Assembly (NCBI RefSeq): GCF_963678635.1
Contig: NC_087071.1
Coordinates: 25,119,821-25,183,820, forward strand
DNA length: 64,000 bases
Source: Symsagittifera roscoffensis
Lineage: Eukaryota; Xenacoelomorpha; Acoela; Convolutidae
Direction of reading: 5' to 3'
Under the pieces are notes generated by a model. It made no database searches, was not told where the DNA came from, and saw only the letters and a list, made by a program, of their open reading frames with translations. Shown here piece after piece: positions 25,164-35,230 of this stretch. Both the position numbers and the translations under genes were made by a program. How positions within the stretch are numbered: the first letter of the stretch is position 1; every line of letters starts with the position of its first letter.

Positions 25164-27829
25164 TATAACAAGTTATTTCATAGAAGTAATTCGTTCGTGG
25201 AAGTGTTGAATTTTTCAAGCAAGCTAGTCAAGCTCTAAATCTTAAATAGTTCAAGTTATATCATACGCGGAATCGTTTCGCAAAAAGAATGAGATTCCTA
25301 AGCAAGATATTTGAGCTTTGAAAGTTTGAATTCTTTGAAGTTTTTTCAAAGACGAAAAGGGCTTGCAAGAAAGCTGAGATTTTTCAACAATCATTTTGAG
25401 CTACAAAATTTTGAACTATTTCAAGTTTATTAATTGACAAAATCGGTTAGCAAAAAAGTGTAATCGGTCAGCAAAAAAGTGTAATTTTTTAAGCAAGCTA
25501 TTCGAGCTTTGAAAGTTTGAATTCTTTCAGTTTTCTTCAAATAAGAATACGGTTTGCGAAAAAGCTGAGATATTTCAGCTACAATTTGAGCACGAAATCC
25601 TTGAAATTTTTCAACTTATTTAAATGACAGAATCGGTCAGCAAAAAAAGCGTAATTTTTTAAGCTAATTTTTGGAGCTTTGAAATTTTGAAATATAACAA
25701 GTAATTTCATAGAAGGAATCCGTTCGTGGAGTTTTTGAATTTTTCACGCAAGCTAGTCAAGCTCTGAATCTTAAATAGTTCAAATTATATCATACGCGGA
25801 ATCGGTTCGCAAAAAGAATGAAGTTCCTAAGCAAGATATTTGAGCTTTGAAAGTTTGAATTCTTTCAAGTTTTTTCAAAGACGAAAACGGTTTGCGAAAA
25901 AGCTGAGATTTTTCAGCAATCAATTTGAGCTACGATATTTTGAAACATTTCAAGTTATATAAATGACAGAATCGGTTAACAAAAAAGTGTAATCGGTCAG
26001 CAAAAAAGTGTTATTTATTAAGCTAGCTTTTGGATCTTTGAAACTTTGAAATATAACAAGTTATTTCATAGAAGTAATTCGTTCGTGGAAGTGTTGAATT
26101 TTTCAAGCAAGCTAGTCAAGCTCTAAATCTTAAATAGTTCAAGTTATATCATACGCGGAATCGGTTCGCAAAAAGAATGAGGTTCCTAAGCAAGATATTT
26201 GAGCTTTGAAAGTTTGAATTCTTTGAAGTTTTTTCAAAGATGAAAAGGGTTTGCAAGAAAGCTGAGATTTTCCAACAATCATTTTGAGCTACAAAATTTT
26301 GAAATATTTCAAGTTTATTAATTGACAAAATCGGTTAGCAAAAAAGTGTAATCGGTCAGCAAAAAAGTGTAATTTTTTAAGCAAAGCTATTCGAGCTTTG
26401 AAAGTTTGAATTCTTTCAGTTTTCTTCAAATAAGAATACGGTTTGCGAAAAAGCTGAGATATTTCAGCTACAATTTGAGCACGAAATCCTTGAAATTTTT
26501 CAACTTATTTAAATGACAGAATCGGTCAGCAAAAAAAGCGTAATTTTTTAAGCTAATTTTTGGAGCTTTGAAATTTTGAAATATAACAAGTAATTTCATA
26601 GAAGGAATCCGTTCGTGGAGTTTTTGAATTTTTCACGCAAGCTAGTCAAGCTCTGAATCTTAAATAGTTCAAATTATATCATACGCGGAATCGGTTCGCA
26701 AAAAGAATGAAGTTCCTAAGCAAGATATTTGAGCTTTGAAAGTTTGAATTCTTTCAAGTTTTTTCAAAGACGAAAACGGTTTGCGAAAAAGCTGAGATTT
26801 TTCAGCAATCAATTTGAGCTACGATATTTTGAAACATTTCAAGTTATATAAATGACAGAATCGGTTAACAAAAAAGTGTAATCGGTCAGCAAAAAAGTGT
26901 TATTTATTAAGCTAGCTTTTGGATCTTTGAAACTTTGAAATATAACAAGTTATTTCATAGAAGTAATTCGTTCGTGGAAGTGTTGAATTTTTCAAGCAAG
27001 CTAGTCAAGCTCTAAATCTTAAATAGTTCAAGTTATATCATACGCGGAATCGGTTCGCAAAAAGAATGAGGTTCCTAAGCAAGATATTTGAGCTTTGAAA
27101 GTTTGAATTCTTTGAAGTTTTTTCAAAGATGAAAAGGGTTTGCAAGAAAGCTGAGATTTTCCAACAATCATTTTGAGCTACAAAATTTTGAAATATTTCA
27201 AGTTTATTAATTGACAAAATCGGTTAGCAAAAAAGTGTAATCGGTCAGCAAAAAAGTGTAATTTTTTAAGCAAAGCTATTCGAGCTTTGAAAGTTTGAAT
27301 TCTTTCAGTTTTCTTCAAATAAGAATACGGTTTGCGAAAAAGCTGAGATATTTCAGCTATCAATTTGAGCACGAAATCCTTGAAATTTTTCAACTTATTT
27401 AAATGACAGAATCGGTCAGCAAAAAAAGCGTAATTTTTTAAGCTAATTTTTGGAGCTTTGAAATTTTGAAATATAACAAGTAATTTCATAGAAGGAATCC
27501 GTTCGTGGAGTTTTTGAATTTTTCACGCAAGCTAGTCAAGCTCTGAATCTTAAATAGTTCAAATTATATCATACGCGGAATCGGTTCCCAAAAAGAATGA
27601 AGTTCCTAAGCAAGATATTTGAGCTTTGAAAGTTTGAATTCTTTCAAGTTTTTTCAAAGACGAAAACGGTTTGCGAAAAAGCTGAGATTTTTCAGCAATC
27701 AATTTGAGCTACGATATTTTGAAATATTTCAAGTTATATAAATGACAGAATCGGTTAACAAAAAACTGTAATAGGTCAGCAAAAAAGTGTAATTTTTTAA
27801 GCTAGCTTTTGGATCTTTGAAACTTTGAA
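25164..27829 (+). repeat. Three tandem 889-bp ten-monomer units
   Basis: TATAACAAGTTATTTCATAG followed by AAGTAATTCG occurs at 25164, 26052 and 26941 (spacings 888 and 889). GATATTTTGAAACATTTC recurs at 25934 and 26823. The deletion variant ATTTCAGCTACAATTTGAGC is shared by units 1 and 2 but not 3, while an extra A in AAGCAAAGCTATTCGAG is shared by units 2 and 3. That pattern orders the duplications. The unit is the decamer with two 21-bp duplications. Confidence 0.91.
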
Positions 27830-28411
27830 ATATAACAAGTTATTTCAAAGAAGGAATCCGTTCGTGGAATTGTTGATTTTTTCACGCAATCTAGTCAAGC
27901 TCTGAATCTTAAATAATTCAAGTTATATCATACGCGGAGTTGGTTCGCAGAAAGAATAGTGTTTTTAAGCAAGCTATTCGAGCTTTGAAAGTTTGAAACC
28001 TTTCAGTTTTCTTCAAAAACGAACACGGTTTGCAAAAAAGCTGAGATGTTGCAGCTATCAATTTGAGCACGAAATCTTTGAAATTTTCCAAGTTATATGA
28101 ATACAGAATTGGTTAGCAAAAAAGTGTAATTTTTTAAGCTAGCTTTTGGAGCTTTGAAATTTTGAAATATAACAAGTTATTTCTTAGAAGGAATCCGTTC
28201 GTGGAATTGTTGAATTTTTCACGCCAGCTAGTCAAGCTCTGAATCTTAAATAGTTCAAGTTATATCATACGCGGAATTGGTTTGCAGAAGGAACAGAGTT
28301 TTTGAGCAAGCTATTCGAGTTCTTTCAATTTTCTTCAAATACGAATACGGTTTGCGAAAAAGCTGAGATGTTTCAGCTATCAATTTGAGCACGAAATCTT
28401 TGAAATTTTTT
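27830..28411 (+). repeat. Primed-subfamily tetramer and decamer fragment
   Basis: An M1-M2'-M3'-M4' tetramer has the variants GAAACCTTTCAGTTTTC and CGAACACGGTTTGC. It is followed by an M1-M2'(15-bp deletion)-M3' run with GAAGGAACAGAGTTTTTGAGC, as in the 852-bp units. No gene is visible. Confidence 0.8.
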
Positions 28412-29470
28412 AACTGATATAAATGACAGAATCGGTCAGCAACAAAGTGTAATTTTTTAAGCTAACTTTTGGAGCTTTGAAATTTTGAAATATAACAAGT
28501 AATTTCATAGAAGGAATCCGTTCGTGGAAGTGTTGAATTTTTCAAGCAAGCTAGTCAAGCTCTAAATCTTAAATAGTTCAAGTTATATCATACGCGGAAT
28601 CGGTTCGCAAAAAGAATGAGGTTCCTAAGCAAGATATTTGAGCTTTGAAAGTTTGAATTCTTTCAAGTTTTTTTAAAGACGAAAACGGTTTGCGAAAAAG
28701 CTGAGATTTTTCAGCAATCAATTTGAGCTACGATATTTTGAAATATTTCAAGTTATAAAAATGACAGAATCGGTTAACAAAAAAGTGTAATCGGTCAGCA
28801 AAAAAGTGTAATTTTTTAAGCTAGCTATTCGAGCTTTGAAAGTTTGAATTCTTTCAGTTTTCTTCAAATAAGAATACGGTTTGCGAAAAAGCTGAGATGT
28901 TTCAGCTATCAATTTGAGCACGAAATCTTTGAAATTTTTTAACTGATATAAATGACAGAATCGGTCAGCAACAAAGTGTAATTTTTTAAGCTAACTTTTG
29001 GAGCTTTGAAATTTTGAAATATAACAAGTAATTTCATAGAAGGAATCCGTTCGTGGAAGTGTTGAATTTTTCAAGCAAGCTAGTCAAGCTCTAAATCTTA
29101 AATAGTTCAAGTTATATCATACGCGGAATCGGTTCGCAAAAAGAATGAGGTTCCTAAGCAAGATATTTGAGCTTTGAAAGTTTGAATTCTTTCAAGTTTT
29201 TTTAAAGACGAAAACGGTTTGCGAAAAAGCTGAGATTTTTCAGCAATCAATTTGAGCTACGATATTTTGAAATATTTCAAGTTATAAAAATGACAGAATC
29301 GGTTAACAAAAAAGTGTAATCGGTCAGCAAAAAAGTGTAATTTTTTAAGCTAGCTATTCGAGCTTTGAAAGTTTGAATTCTTTCAGTTTTCTTCAAATAA
29401 GAATACGGTTTGCGAAAAAGCTGAGATGTTTCAGCTATCAATTTGAGCACGAAATCCTTGAAATTTTTCA
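28412..29470 (+). repeat. Two tandem 529-bp hexamer units
   Basis: The rare AACTGATATAAATGACAG with GTCAGCAACAAAGTG occurs at 28412 and 28941, spacing 529 bp. Each unit is M4'-M1-M2-M3-M4/2(with 21-bp duplication)-M3'. The second ends in the minus-strand open frame at 29277-29471. Confidence 0.88.
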
Positions 29471-30423
29471 ACTTATTTAAATGACAGAATCGGTCAGCAA
29501 AAAAGCGTAATTTTTTAAGCTATTTTTTGGTGCTTTGAAATTTTGAAATATAACAAGTAATTTCATAGAAGGAATCCGTTCGTGGAGTTTTTGAATTTTT
29601 CACGCAAGCTAGTCAAGCTCCGAATCTTAAATAGTTCAAATTATATCATACGCGGAATCGGTTCGCACAAAGAATGAAGTTCCTAAGCAAAATATTTGAG
29701 CTTTGAAAGTTTGAATTCTTTCAAGTTTTTTCAAAGACGAAAACGGTTTGCGAAAAAGCTGAGATTTTTCAGCAATCAATTTGAGCTACGATATTTTGAA
29801 ATATTTCAAGCTATATAAATGACAGAATCGGTTCACAAAAAAGTGTAATCGGTCAGCAAAAAAGTGTAATTTTTTAAGCTAGCTTTTGGATCTTTGAAAC
29901 TTTGAAATATAACAAGTTATTTCAAAGAAGGAATCCGTTCGTGGAATTGTTGATTTTTTCACGCAATCTAGTCATGCTCTGAATCTTAAATAATTCAAGT
30001 TATATCATACGCGGAGTTGGTTCGCAGAAAGAATAGTGTTTTTAAGCAAGCTATTCGAGCTTTGAAAGTTTGAAATCTTTCAATTTTCTTCAAAAACGAA
30101 TACGGTTTGCGAAAAAGCTGAAATGTTGCAGCTATCAATTTGAGCACGAAATTTTTGAAATTTTTCAAGTTATATGAATACAGAATTGGTTAGCAAAAAA
30201 GTGTAATTTTTTAAGCTAGCTATTCGAGCTTTGAAAGTTTGAATTCTTTCAGTTTTCTTCAAATAAGAATACGGTTTGCGAAAAAGCTGAGATGTTTCAG
30301 CTATCAATTTGAGCACGAAATCCTTGAAATTTTTCAACTTATTTAAATGACAGAATCGGTCAGCAAAAAAGCGTAATTTTTTAAGCTATTTTTTGGAGCT
30401 TTGAAATTTTGAAATATAACAAG

Positions 30424-30506
30424 TAATTTCATAGAAGGAATCCGTTCGTGGAGTTTTTGAATTTTTCACGCAAGCTAGTCAAGCTCTGAATCTTAAATAG
30501 TTCAAA
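30424..30506 (+). repeat. Exemplar M1 monomer (83 bp)
   Basis: This is a clean copy of monomer type 1. It runs from after the CAAG that ends the previous M4 to the TTCAA before TTATATCATACGC. Diagnostic words are AGAAGGAATCCGTTCGTGGA near the head, CAAGCTAGTCAAGCTCTGAA in the middle and CTTAAATAGTTCAA at the tail. It is 83 bp rather than 85. Two tail/middle variants exist across the window: GTGTTGAATTTTTCAAGC and TTTTTGAATTTTTCACGC. M1 aligns over its full length with M2-M4, so all four derive from one ancestral unit. Confidence 0.93.
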
Positions 30507-30591
30507 TTATATCATACGCGGAATCGGTTCGCAAAAAGAATGAAGTTCCTAAGCAAGATATTTGAGCTTTGAAAGTTTGAATTCTTTCAAG
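30507..30591 (+). repeat. Exemplar M2 monomer (85 bp)
   Basis: This is a clean copy of monomer type 2. Diagnostic words are ATCATACGCGGAATCGGTTC at the head, GAATGAAGTTCCTAAGC in the middle and GAAAGTTTGAATTCTTTCAAG at about the tail. The tail contains an inverted repeat, TTGAAAG and CTTTCAA (30569-30575 and 30584-30590), with an 8-nt spacer. A variant M2' has GCGGAATTGGTTCGCAG and AATAGTGTTTTTAAGCAAGC instead. Confidence 0.93.
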
Positions 30592-30676
30592 TTTTTTCAA
30601 AGACGAAAACGGTTTGCGAAAAAGCTGAGATTTTTCAGCAATCAATTTGAGCTACGATATTTTGAAATATTTCAAG
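30592..30676 (+). repeat. Exemplar M3 monomer (85 bp)
   Basis: This is a clean copy of monomer type 3. Diagnostic words are TTTTTTCAAAGACGAAAACG at the head, GCGAAAAAGCTGAG in the middle and CAATTTGAGCTACGA before a TTTTGAAATATTTCAAG tail. A short dyad GCTGA...TCAGC lies at 30624-30639. The variant M3' has TTTTCTTCAAATACGAATAC, GAGATGTTTCAGCTATCAA and GAGCACGAAATC. Confidence 0.93.
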
Positions 30677-30782
30677 TTATATAAATGACAGAATCGGTTC
30701 ACAAAAAAGTGTAATCGGTCAGCAAAAAAGTGTAATTTTTTAAGCTAGCTTTTGGATCTTTGAAACTTTGAAATATAACAAG
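30677..30782 (+). repeat. Exemplar M4 monomer with internal 21-bp duplication (106 bp)
   Basis: This is a copy of monomer type 4. Diagnostic words are TTATATAAATGACAGAATCGG at about the head, GCAAAAAAGTGTAATTTTTT and the palindrome AAGCTAGCTT (30742-30751), then TTTGAAATATAACAAG. It is 106 bp because a 21-bp segment is present twice in tandem (30692-30712 and 30713-30733). Copies lacking the duplication are 85 bp, for example the M4 that closes the 338-bp tetramer at 33232-33569. Confidence 0.93.
30692..30733 (+). repeat. 21-bp tandem duplication inside M4
   Basis: Two adjacent 21-bp copies, 30692-30712 and 30713-30733, both begin AATCGGT and end AAAAAAGTGT. They differ only in the centre (TCACA here versus CAGCA). 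The same duplication recurs in many M4 copies across the window and is absent from others, so it is a polymorphic marker of M4 subfamilies. In minus-strand open frames it appears as a doubled seven-residue word, YTFLLTD. Confidence 0.93.
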
Positions 30783-31394
30783 TTATTTCAAAGAAGGAAT
30801 CCGTTCGTGGAGTTTTTGAATTTTTCACGCAAGCTAGTCAAGCTCTGAATCTTAAATAGTTCAATTTATATCATACGCGGAATCGGTTCGCAAAAAGAAT
30901 GAAGTTCCTAAGCAAGATATTTGAGCTTTGAAAATTTGAATTCTTTCAAGTTTTTTCAAAGACGAAAACGGTTTGCGAAAAAGCTGAGATTTTTCAGCAA
31001 TCAATTTGAGCTACGATATTTTGAAATATTTCAAGTTTTATAAATGACAGAATCGGTTCACAAAAAAGTGTAATCGGTCAGCAAAAAAGTGTAATTTTTT
31101 AAGCTAGCTTTTGGATCTTTGAAACTTTGAAATATAACAAGTTATTTCAAAGAAGGAATCCGTTCGTGGAATTGTTGATTTTTTCACGCAATCTAGTTAA
31201 GCTCTGAATCTTAAATAATTCAAGTTATATCATACGCGGAGTTGGTTCGCAGAAAGAATAGTGTTTTTAAGCAAGCTATTCGAGCTTTGAAAGTTTGAAA
31301 TCTTTCAATTTTCTTCAAAAACGAATACGGTTTGCGAAAAAGCTGAAATGTTGCAGCTATCAATTTGAGCACGAAATCTTTGAAATTTTTCAAG

Positions 31395-31477
31395 TTATAT
31401 GAATACAGAATTGGTTAAAAAAAAAGTGTAATTTTTTAAGCTAGCTATTCGAGCTTTGAAAGTTTGAATTCTTTCAG
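31395..31477 (+). repeat. Chimeric monomer: M4 head joined to M2 tail (M4/2)
   Basis: The head is M4-like (TTATATGAAT, AGTGTAATTTTTTAAGC). After AAGCTAGCTATTCGAG the sequence is M2-like (CTTTGAAAGTTTGAATTC, TTTCAG). The switch lies where both parents share an AAGC(T/A)AGCT-like core, as expected for homologous exchange between monomers out of register. Other copies include those at about 10826, 11693, 18170, 24215, 27205, 28770 and 38445. The chimera is followed by M3' and is a fixed member of the ten-monomer unit. Confidence 0.88.
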
Positions 31478-31509
31478 TTTTCTTCAAATAAGAATACGGT
31501 TTGCGAAAA

Positions 31510-31527
31510 AGCTGAGATGTTTCAGCT
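31510..31527. repeat. Dyad symmetry in M3' (AGCTGA / TCAGCT)
   Basis: A perfect 6-bp inverted repeat, AGCTGA and TCAGCT, is separated by GATGTT. It recurs in M3' copies reading GATGTTTCAGCT. M3 keeps a 5-bp version (GCTGA/TCAGC, 30624-30639), and the GATGTTGCAGCT variant breaks it. Its conservation may simply reflect common descent. Confidence 0.75.
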
Positions 31528-33569
31528 ATCAATTTGAGCACGAAATCCTTGAAATTTTTCAACTTATTTAAATGACAGAATCGGTCAGCAAAAAAGCGTA
31601 ATTTTTTAAGCTATTTTTTGGAGCTTTGAAATTTTGAAATATAACAAGAAATTTCATAGAAGGAATCCGTTCGTGGAGTTTTTGAATTTTTCACGCAAGC
31701 TAGTCAAGCTCTGAATCTTAAATAGTTCAAATTATATCATACGCGGAATCGGTTCGCAAAAAGAATGAAGTTCCTAAGCAAGATATTTGAGCTTTGAAAG
31801 TTTGAATTCTTTCAAGTTTTTTCAAAGACGAAAACGGTTTGCGAAAAAGCTGAGATTTTTCAGCAATCAATTTGAGCTACGATATTTTGAAATATTTCAA
31901 GTTATATAAATGACAGAATCGGTTCACAAAAAAGTGTAATCGGTCAGCAAAAAAGTGTAATTTTTTAAGCTAGCTTTTGGACCTTTGAAACTTTGAAATA
32001 TAACAAGTTATTTCAAAGAAGGAATCCGTTCGTGGAGTTTTTGAATTTTTCACGCAAGCTAGTCAAGCTCTGAATCTTAAATAGTTCAAATTATATCATA
32101 CGCGGAATCGGTTCGCAAAAAGAATGAAGTTCCTAAGCAAGATATTTGAGCTTTGAAAGTTTGAATTCTTTCAAGTTTTTTCAAAGACGAAAACGGTTTG
32201 CGAAAAAGCTGAGATTTTTCAGCAATCAATTTGAGCTACGATATTTTGAAATATTTCAAGTTATATAAATGACAGAATCGGTTCACAAAAAAGTGTAATC
32301 GGTCAGCAAAAAAGTGTAATTTTTTAAGCTAGCTTTTGGACCTTTGAAACTTTGAAATATAACAAGTTATTTCAAAGAAGGAATCCGTTCGTGGAGTTTT
32401 TGAATTTTTCACGCAAGCTAGTCAAGCTCTGAATCTTAAATAGTTCAAATTATATCATACGCGGAATCGGTTCGCAAAAAGAATGAAGTTCCTAAGCAAG
32501 ATATTTGAGCTTTGAAAGTTTGAATTCTTTCAAGCTTTTTCAAAGACGAAAACGGTTTGCGAAAAAGCTGAGATTTTTCAGCAATCAATTTGAGCTACGA
32601 TATTTTGAAATATTTCAAGTTATATAAATGACAGAATCGGTTCACAAAAAAATGTAATCGGTCAGCAAAAAAGTGTAATTTTTTAAGCTAGCTTTTGGAT
32701 CTTTGAAACTTTGAAATATAACAAGTTATTTCAAAGAAGGAATCCGTTCGTGGAATTGTTGATTTTTTCACGCAATCTAGTCAAGCTCTGAATCTTAAAT
32801 AATTCAAGTTATATCATACGCGGAGTTGGTTCGCAGAAAGAATAGTGTTTTTAAGCAAGCTATTCGAGCTTTGAAAGTTTGAAATCTTTCAATTTTCTTC
32901 AAAACGAATACGGTTTGCGAAAAAGCTGAAATGTTGCAGCTATCAATTTGAGCACGAAATCTTTGAAATTTTTCAAGTTATATGAATACAAAATTGGTTA
33001 GCAAAAAAGTGTAATTTTTTAAGCTAGCTATTCGAGCTTTGAAAGTTTGAATTCTTTCAGTTTTCTTCAAATAAGAATACGGTTTGCGAAAAAGCTGAGA
33101 TGTTTCAGCTATCAATTTGAGCACGAAATCCTTGAAATTTTTGAACTTATTTAAATGACAGAATCGGTCAGCAAAAAAGCGTAATTTTTTAAGCTATTTT
33201 TTGGAGCTTTGAAATTTTGAAATATAACAAGTAATTTCATAGAAGGAATCCGTTCGTGGAGTTTTTGAATTTTTCACGCAAGCTAGTCAAGCTCTGAATC
33301 TTAAATAGTTCAAATTATATCATACGCGGAATCGGTTCGCAAAAAGAATGAAGTTCCTAAGCAAGATATTTGAGCTTTGAAAGTTTGAATTCTTTCAAGT
33401 TTTTTCAAAGACGAAAACGGTTTGCGAAAAAGCTGAGATTTTTCAGCAATCAATTTGAGCTACGATATTTTGAAATATTTCAAGTTATATAAATGACAGA
33501 ATCGGTCAGCAAAAAAGTGTAATTTTTTAAGCTAGCTTTTGGATCTTTGAAACTTTGAAATATAACAAG

Positions 33570-35230
33570 TTATTTCAAAGAAGGAATCCATTCGTGGAAT
33601 TGTTGATTTTTTCACGCAATCTAGTCAAGCTCTGAATCTTAAATAATTCAAGTTATATCATACGCGGAGTTGGTTCGCAGAAAGAATAGTGTTTTTAAGC
33701 AAGCTATTCGAGCTTTGAAAGTTTGAAATCTTTCAATTTTCTTCAAAAACGAATACGGTTTGCGAAAAAGCTGAAATGTTGCAGCTATCAATTTGAGCAC
33801 GAAATCTTTGAAATTTTTCAAGTTATATGAATACAGAATTGGTTAGCAAAAAAGTGTAATTTTTTAAGCTAGCTTTTGGAGCTTTGAAATTTTGAATTAT
33901 AACAAGTTATTTCATAGAAGTATTTCGTTCGTGGAAGTGTTGAATTTTTCAAGCAAGCTAGTCAAGCTCTGAATCCTAAATAATTCAAGTTATATCATAC
34001 GCGGAATCGGTTCGCAAAAAGAATGAAGTTCCTAAGCTAGATATTCGAGCTTTGAAAGTTTGAATTCTTTCAAGTTTTTTCAAAGACGAAAACGGTTTGC
34101 GAAAATGCTGAGACTTTTCAGCAATCAACTTGAGCTACGAAATTTTGAAATATTTCAAGTTATATAAATGACAGAATCGGTTAGCAAAAAAGTGTAATTT
34201 TTTAAGCTAGCTTTTGGAGGTTTGAAATTTTGAAATATAACAACTTATTTCATAGAAGGATTCCGTCCGTGGAAGTGTTGAATTTTTCAAGCAAGCTAGT
34301 CAAGTTCTGAATCTTGAATAGTTCAAGTTACATATATGAGAGAATCGGTTAGCAAAAAAGTGTAATCGGTCAGCAAAAAAGTAATTTTTTTGGCTAGCTT
34401 TTGAAGCTTTGAAATTTTGAAATATAACAGGTTTTTTCATAGAAGTATTCCGTCCGTGGAAGTGTTGAATTTTTCAAGCAAGCTAGTTAAGCTCTGAATC
34501 TTAATTAGTTCAAGTTATATAAATGACAGAATCGGTTTGCAAAAAAGTGTAATCGGTCAGCAAAAAAGTGTAATTTTTTAAGCTAGCTTTTGGAGCTTTG
34601 AAATTTTGAAATATAACAAGTTATTTCATAGAAGGAATCCGTTCGTGGAAGTGTTGAATTTTTCACGCAAGCTAGTCAAGCTCTGAACCTTAAATAATTC
34701 AAGTTATATCATACGCGGAAACGGTTCGCAAAAAGAATGAAGTTCTTAAGCAAGATGTTCGAGCTTTGAAAGTTTGAATTCTTTCAATTTTCTTCAAATA
34801 CGAATTCGGTTTTGCGAAAAAGCTGAGATGTTTCAGCTATCAATTTGAGCACGAAATCTTTGAAATTTTTCAAGTTATATAAGTGACAGAATCGGTTAGC
34901 AAAAAAGTGTAATTTTTTAAGTTAGCTTTTGGAGCTTTGAAGTTTTGAAATATATCAAGTTATTTCATAGAAGGAATCCGTTCGTGAAAGTGTTGAATTT
35001 TTCAAGCAAGCTAGTCAAGCTCTGAATCTTAAATAATTCAAGTTATATCATACGCGGAAACGGTTCGCAAAAAGAATGAAGTTCTTAAGCAAGATGTTCG
35101 AGCTTTGAAAGTTTGAATTCTTTCAATTTTCTTCAAATACGAATTCGGTTTTGCGAAAAAGCTGAGATGTTTCAGCTATCAATTTGAGCATGAAATCTTT
35201 GAAATTTTTCAAGATATATAAATGACAGAA
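33570..35230 (+). repeat. 338-bp tetramers and M1-M4 dimers
   Basis: Tetramers at 33570-33906 (M1-M2'-M3'-M4') and 33907-34244 are followed by M1-M4 dimers with the CCGTCCGTGGAAG variant (34245-34640). Then come two similar tetramers with ATACGCGGAAACGG and CGAATTCGGTTTTGCG (34.65-35.23 kb). No gene is visible. Confidence 0.83.

Larger units (their letters stand above)
31142..31648 (+). repeat. 507-bp hexamer M1-M2'-M3'-M4/2-M3'-M4'
   Basis: The six monomers fall at 31142-31224, 31225-31308, 31309-31394, 31395-31477, 31478-31563 and 31564-31648 (83, 84, 86, 83, 86 and 85 bp). Together with the neighbouring 359-bp tetramer it makes an 866-bp ten-monomer unit. Further copies are at 29917-30423 (507 bp) and 32726-33231 (506 bp, one base lost). 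Confidence 0.9.
29558..33569 (+). repeat. Alternating 359-bp tetramers and 507-bp hexamers
   Basis: This is the cleanest higher-order tract. Tetramers (T) lie at 29558-29916, 30424-30782, 30783-31141, 31649-32007, 32008-32366, 32367-32725 and 33232-33569. Hexamers (H) lie at 29917-30423, 31142-31648 and 32726-33231. The order is T-H-TT-H-TTT-H-T. All T are 359 bp except the last, which is 338 bp because its M4 lacks the 21-bp duplication. The variant GGTTCACAAAAAA marks the T copies. T runs grow from one to two to three copies along the tract. Confidence 0.92.

Noticed and set aside
27178-27489. Minus-strand open frame of 103 codons, the longest in the window
   Set aside because: It is the reverse complement of M4/2-M3'-M4' monomers. 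The same frame recurs, shortened, at 10815, 11682, 24205, 29277, 38435, 41151, 42018 and 43822. The length here depends on an extra A and other indels. A monomer of 85 bp is not a multiple of three, so the frame shifts at each monomer. No domain or ribosome-binding context is seen.
29277-29471. Heptad-like peptide repeat YTFLLTD twice, suggesting a membrane or coiled segment
   Set aside because: It is simply the 21-bp DNA duplication of M4 read in frame on the minus strand.
30624-30639. Rho-independent terminator (short GCTGA...TCAGC dyad near T-runs)
   Set aside because: The stem is only 5-6 bp and AT-flanked, it recurs in every M3, and there is no gene upstream to terminate.
30742-30751. 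AAGCTAGCTT as a functional operator or integration site
   Set aside because: It is part of every canonical M4 and shared in degenerate form by the other monomers (AAGCAAGCTAGT, AAGCAAGATATT), so common descent explains it.
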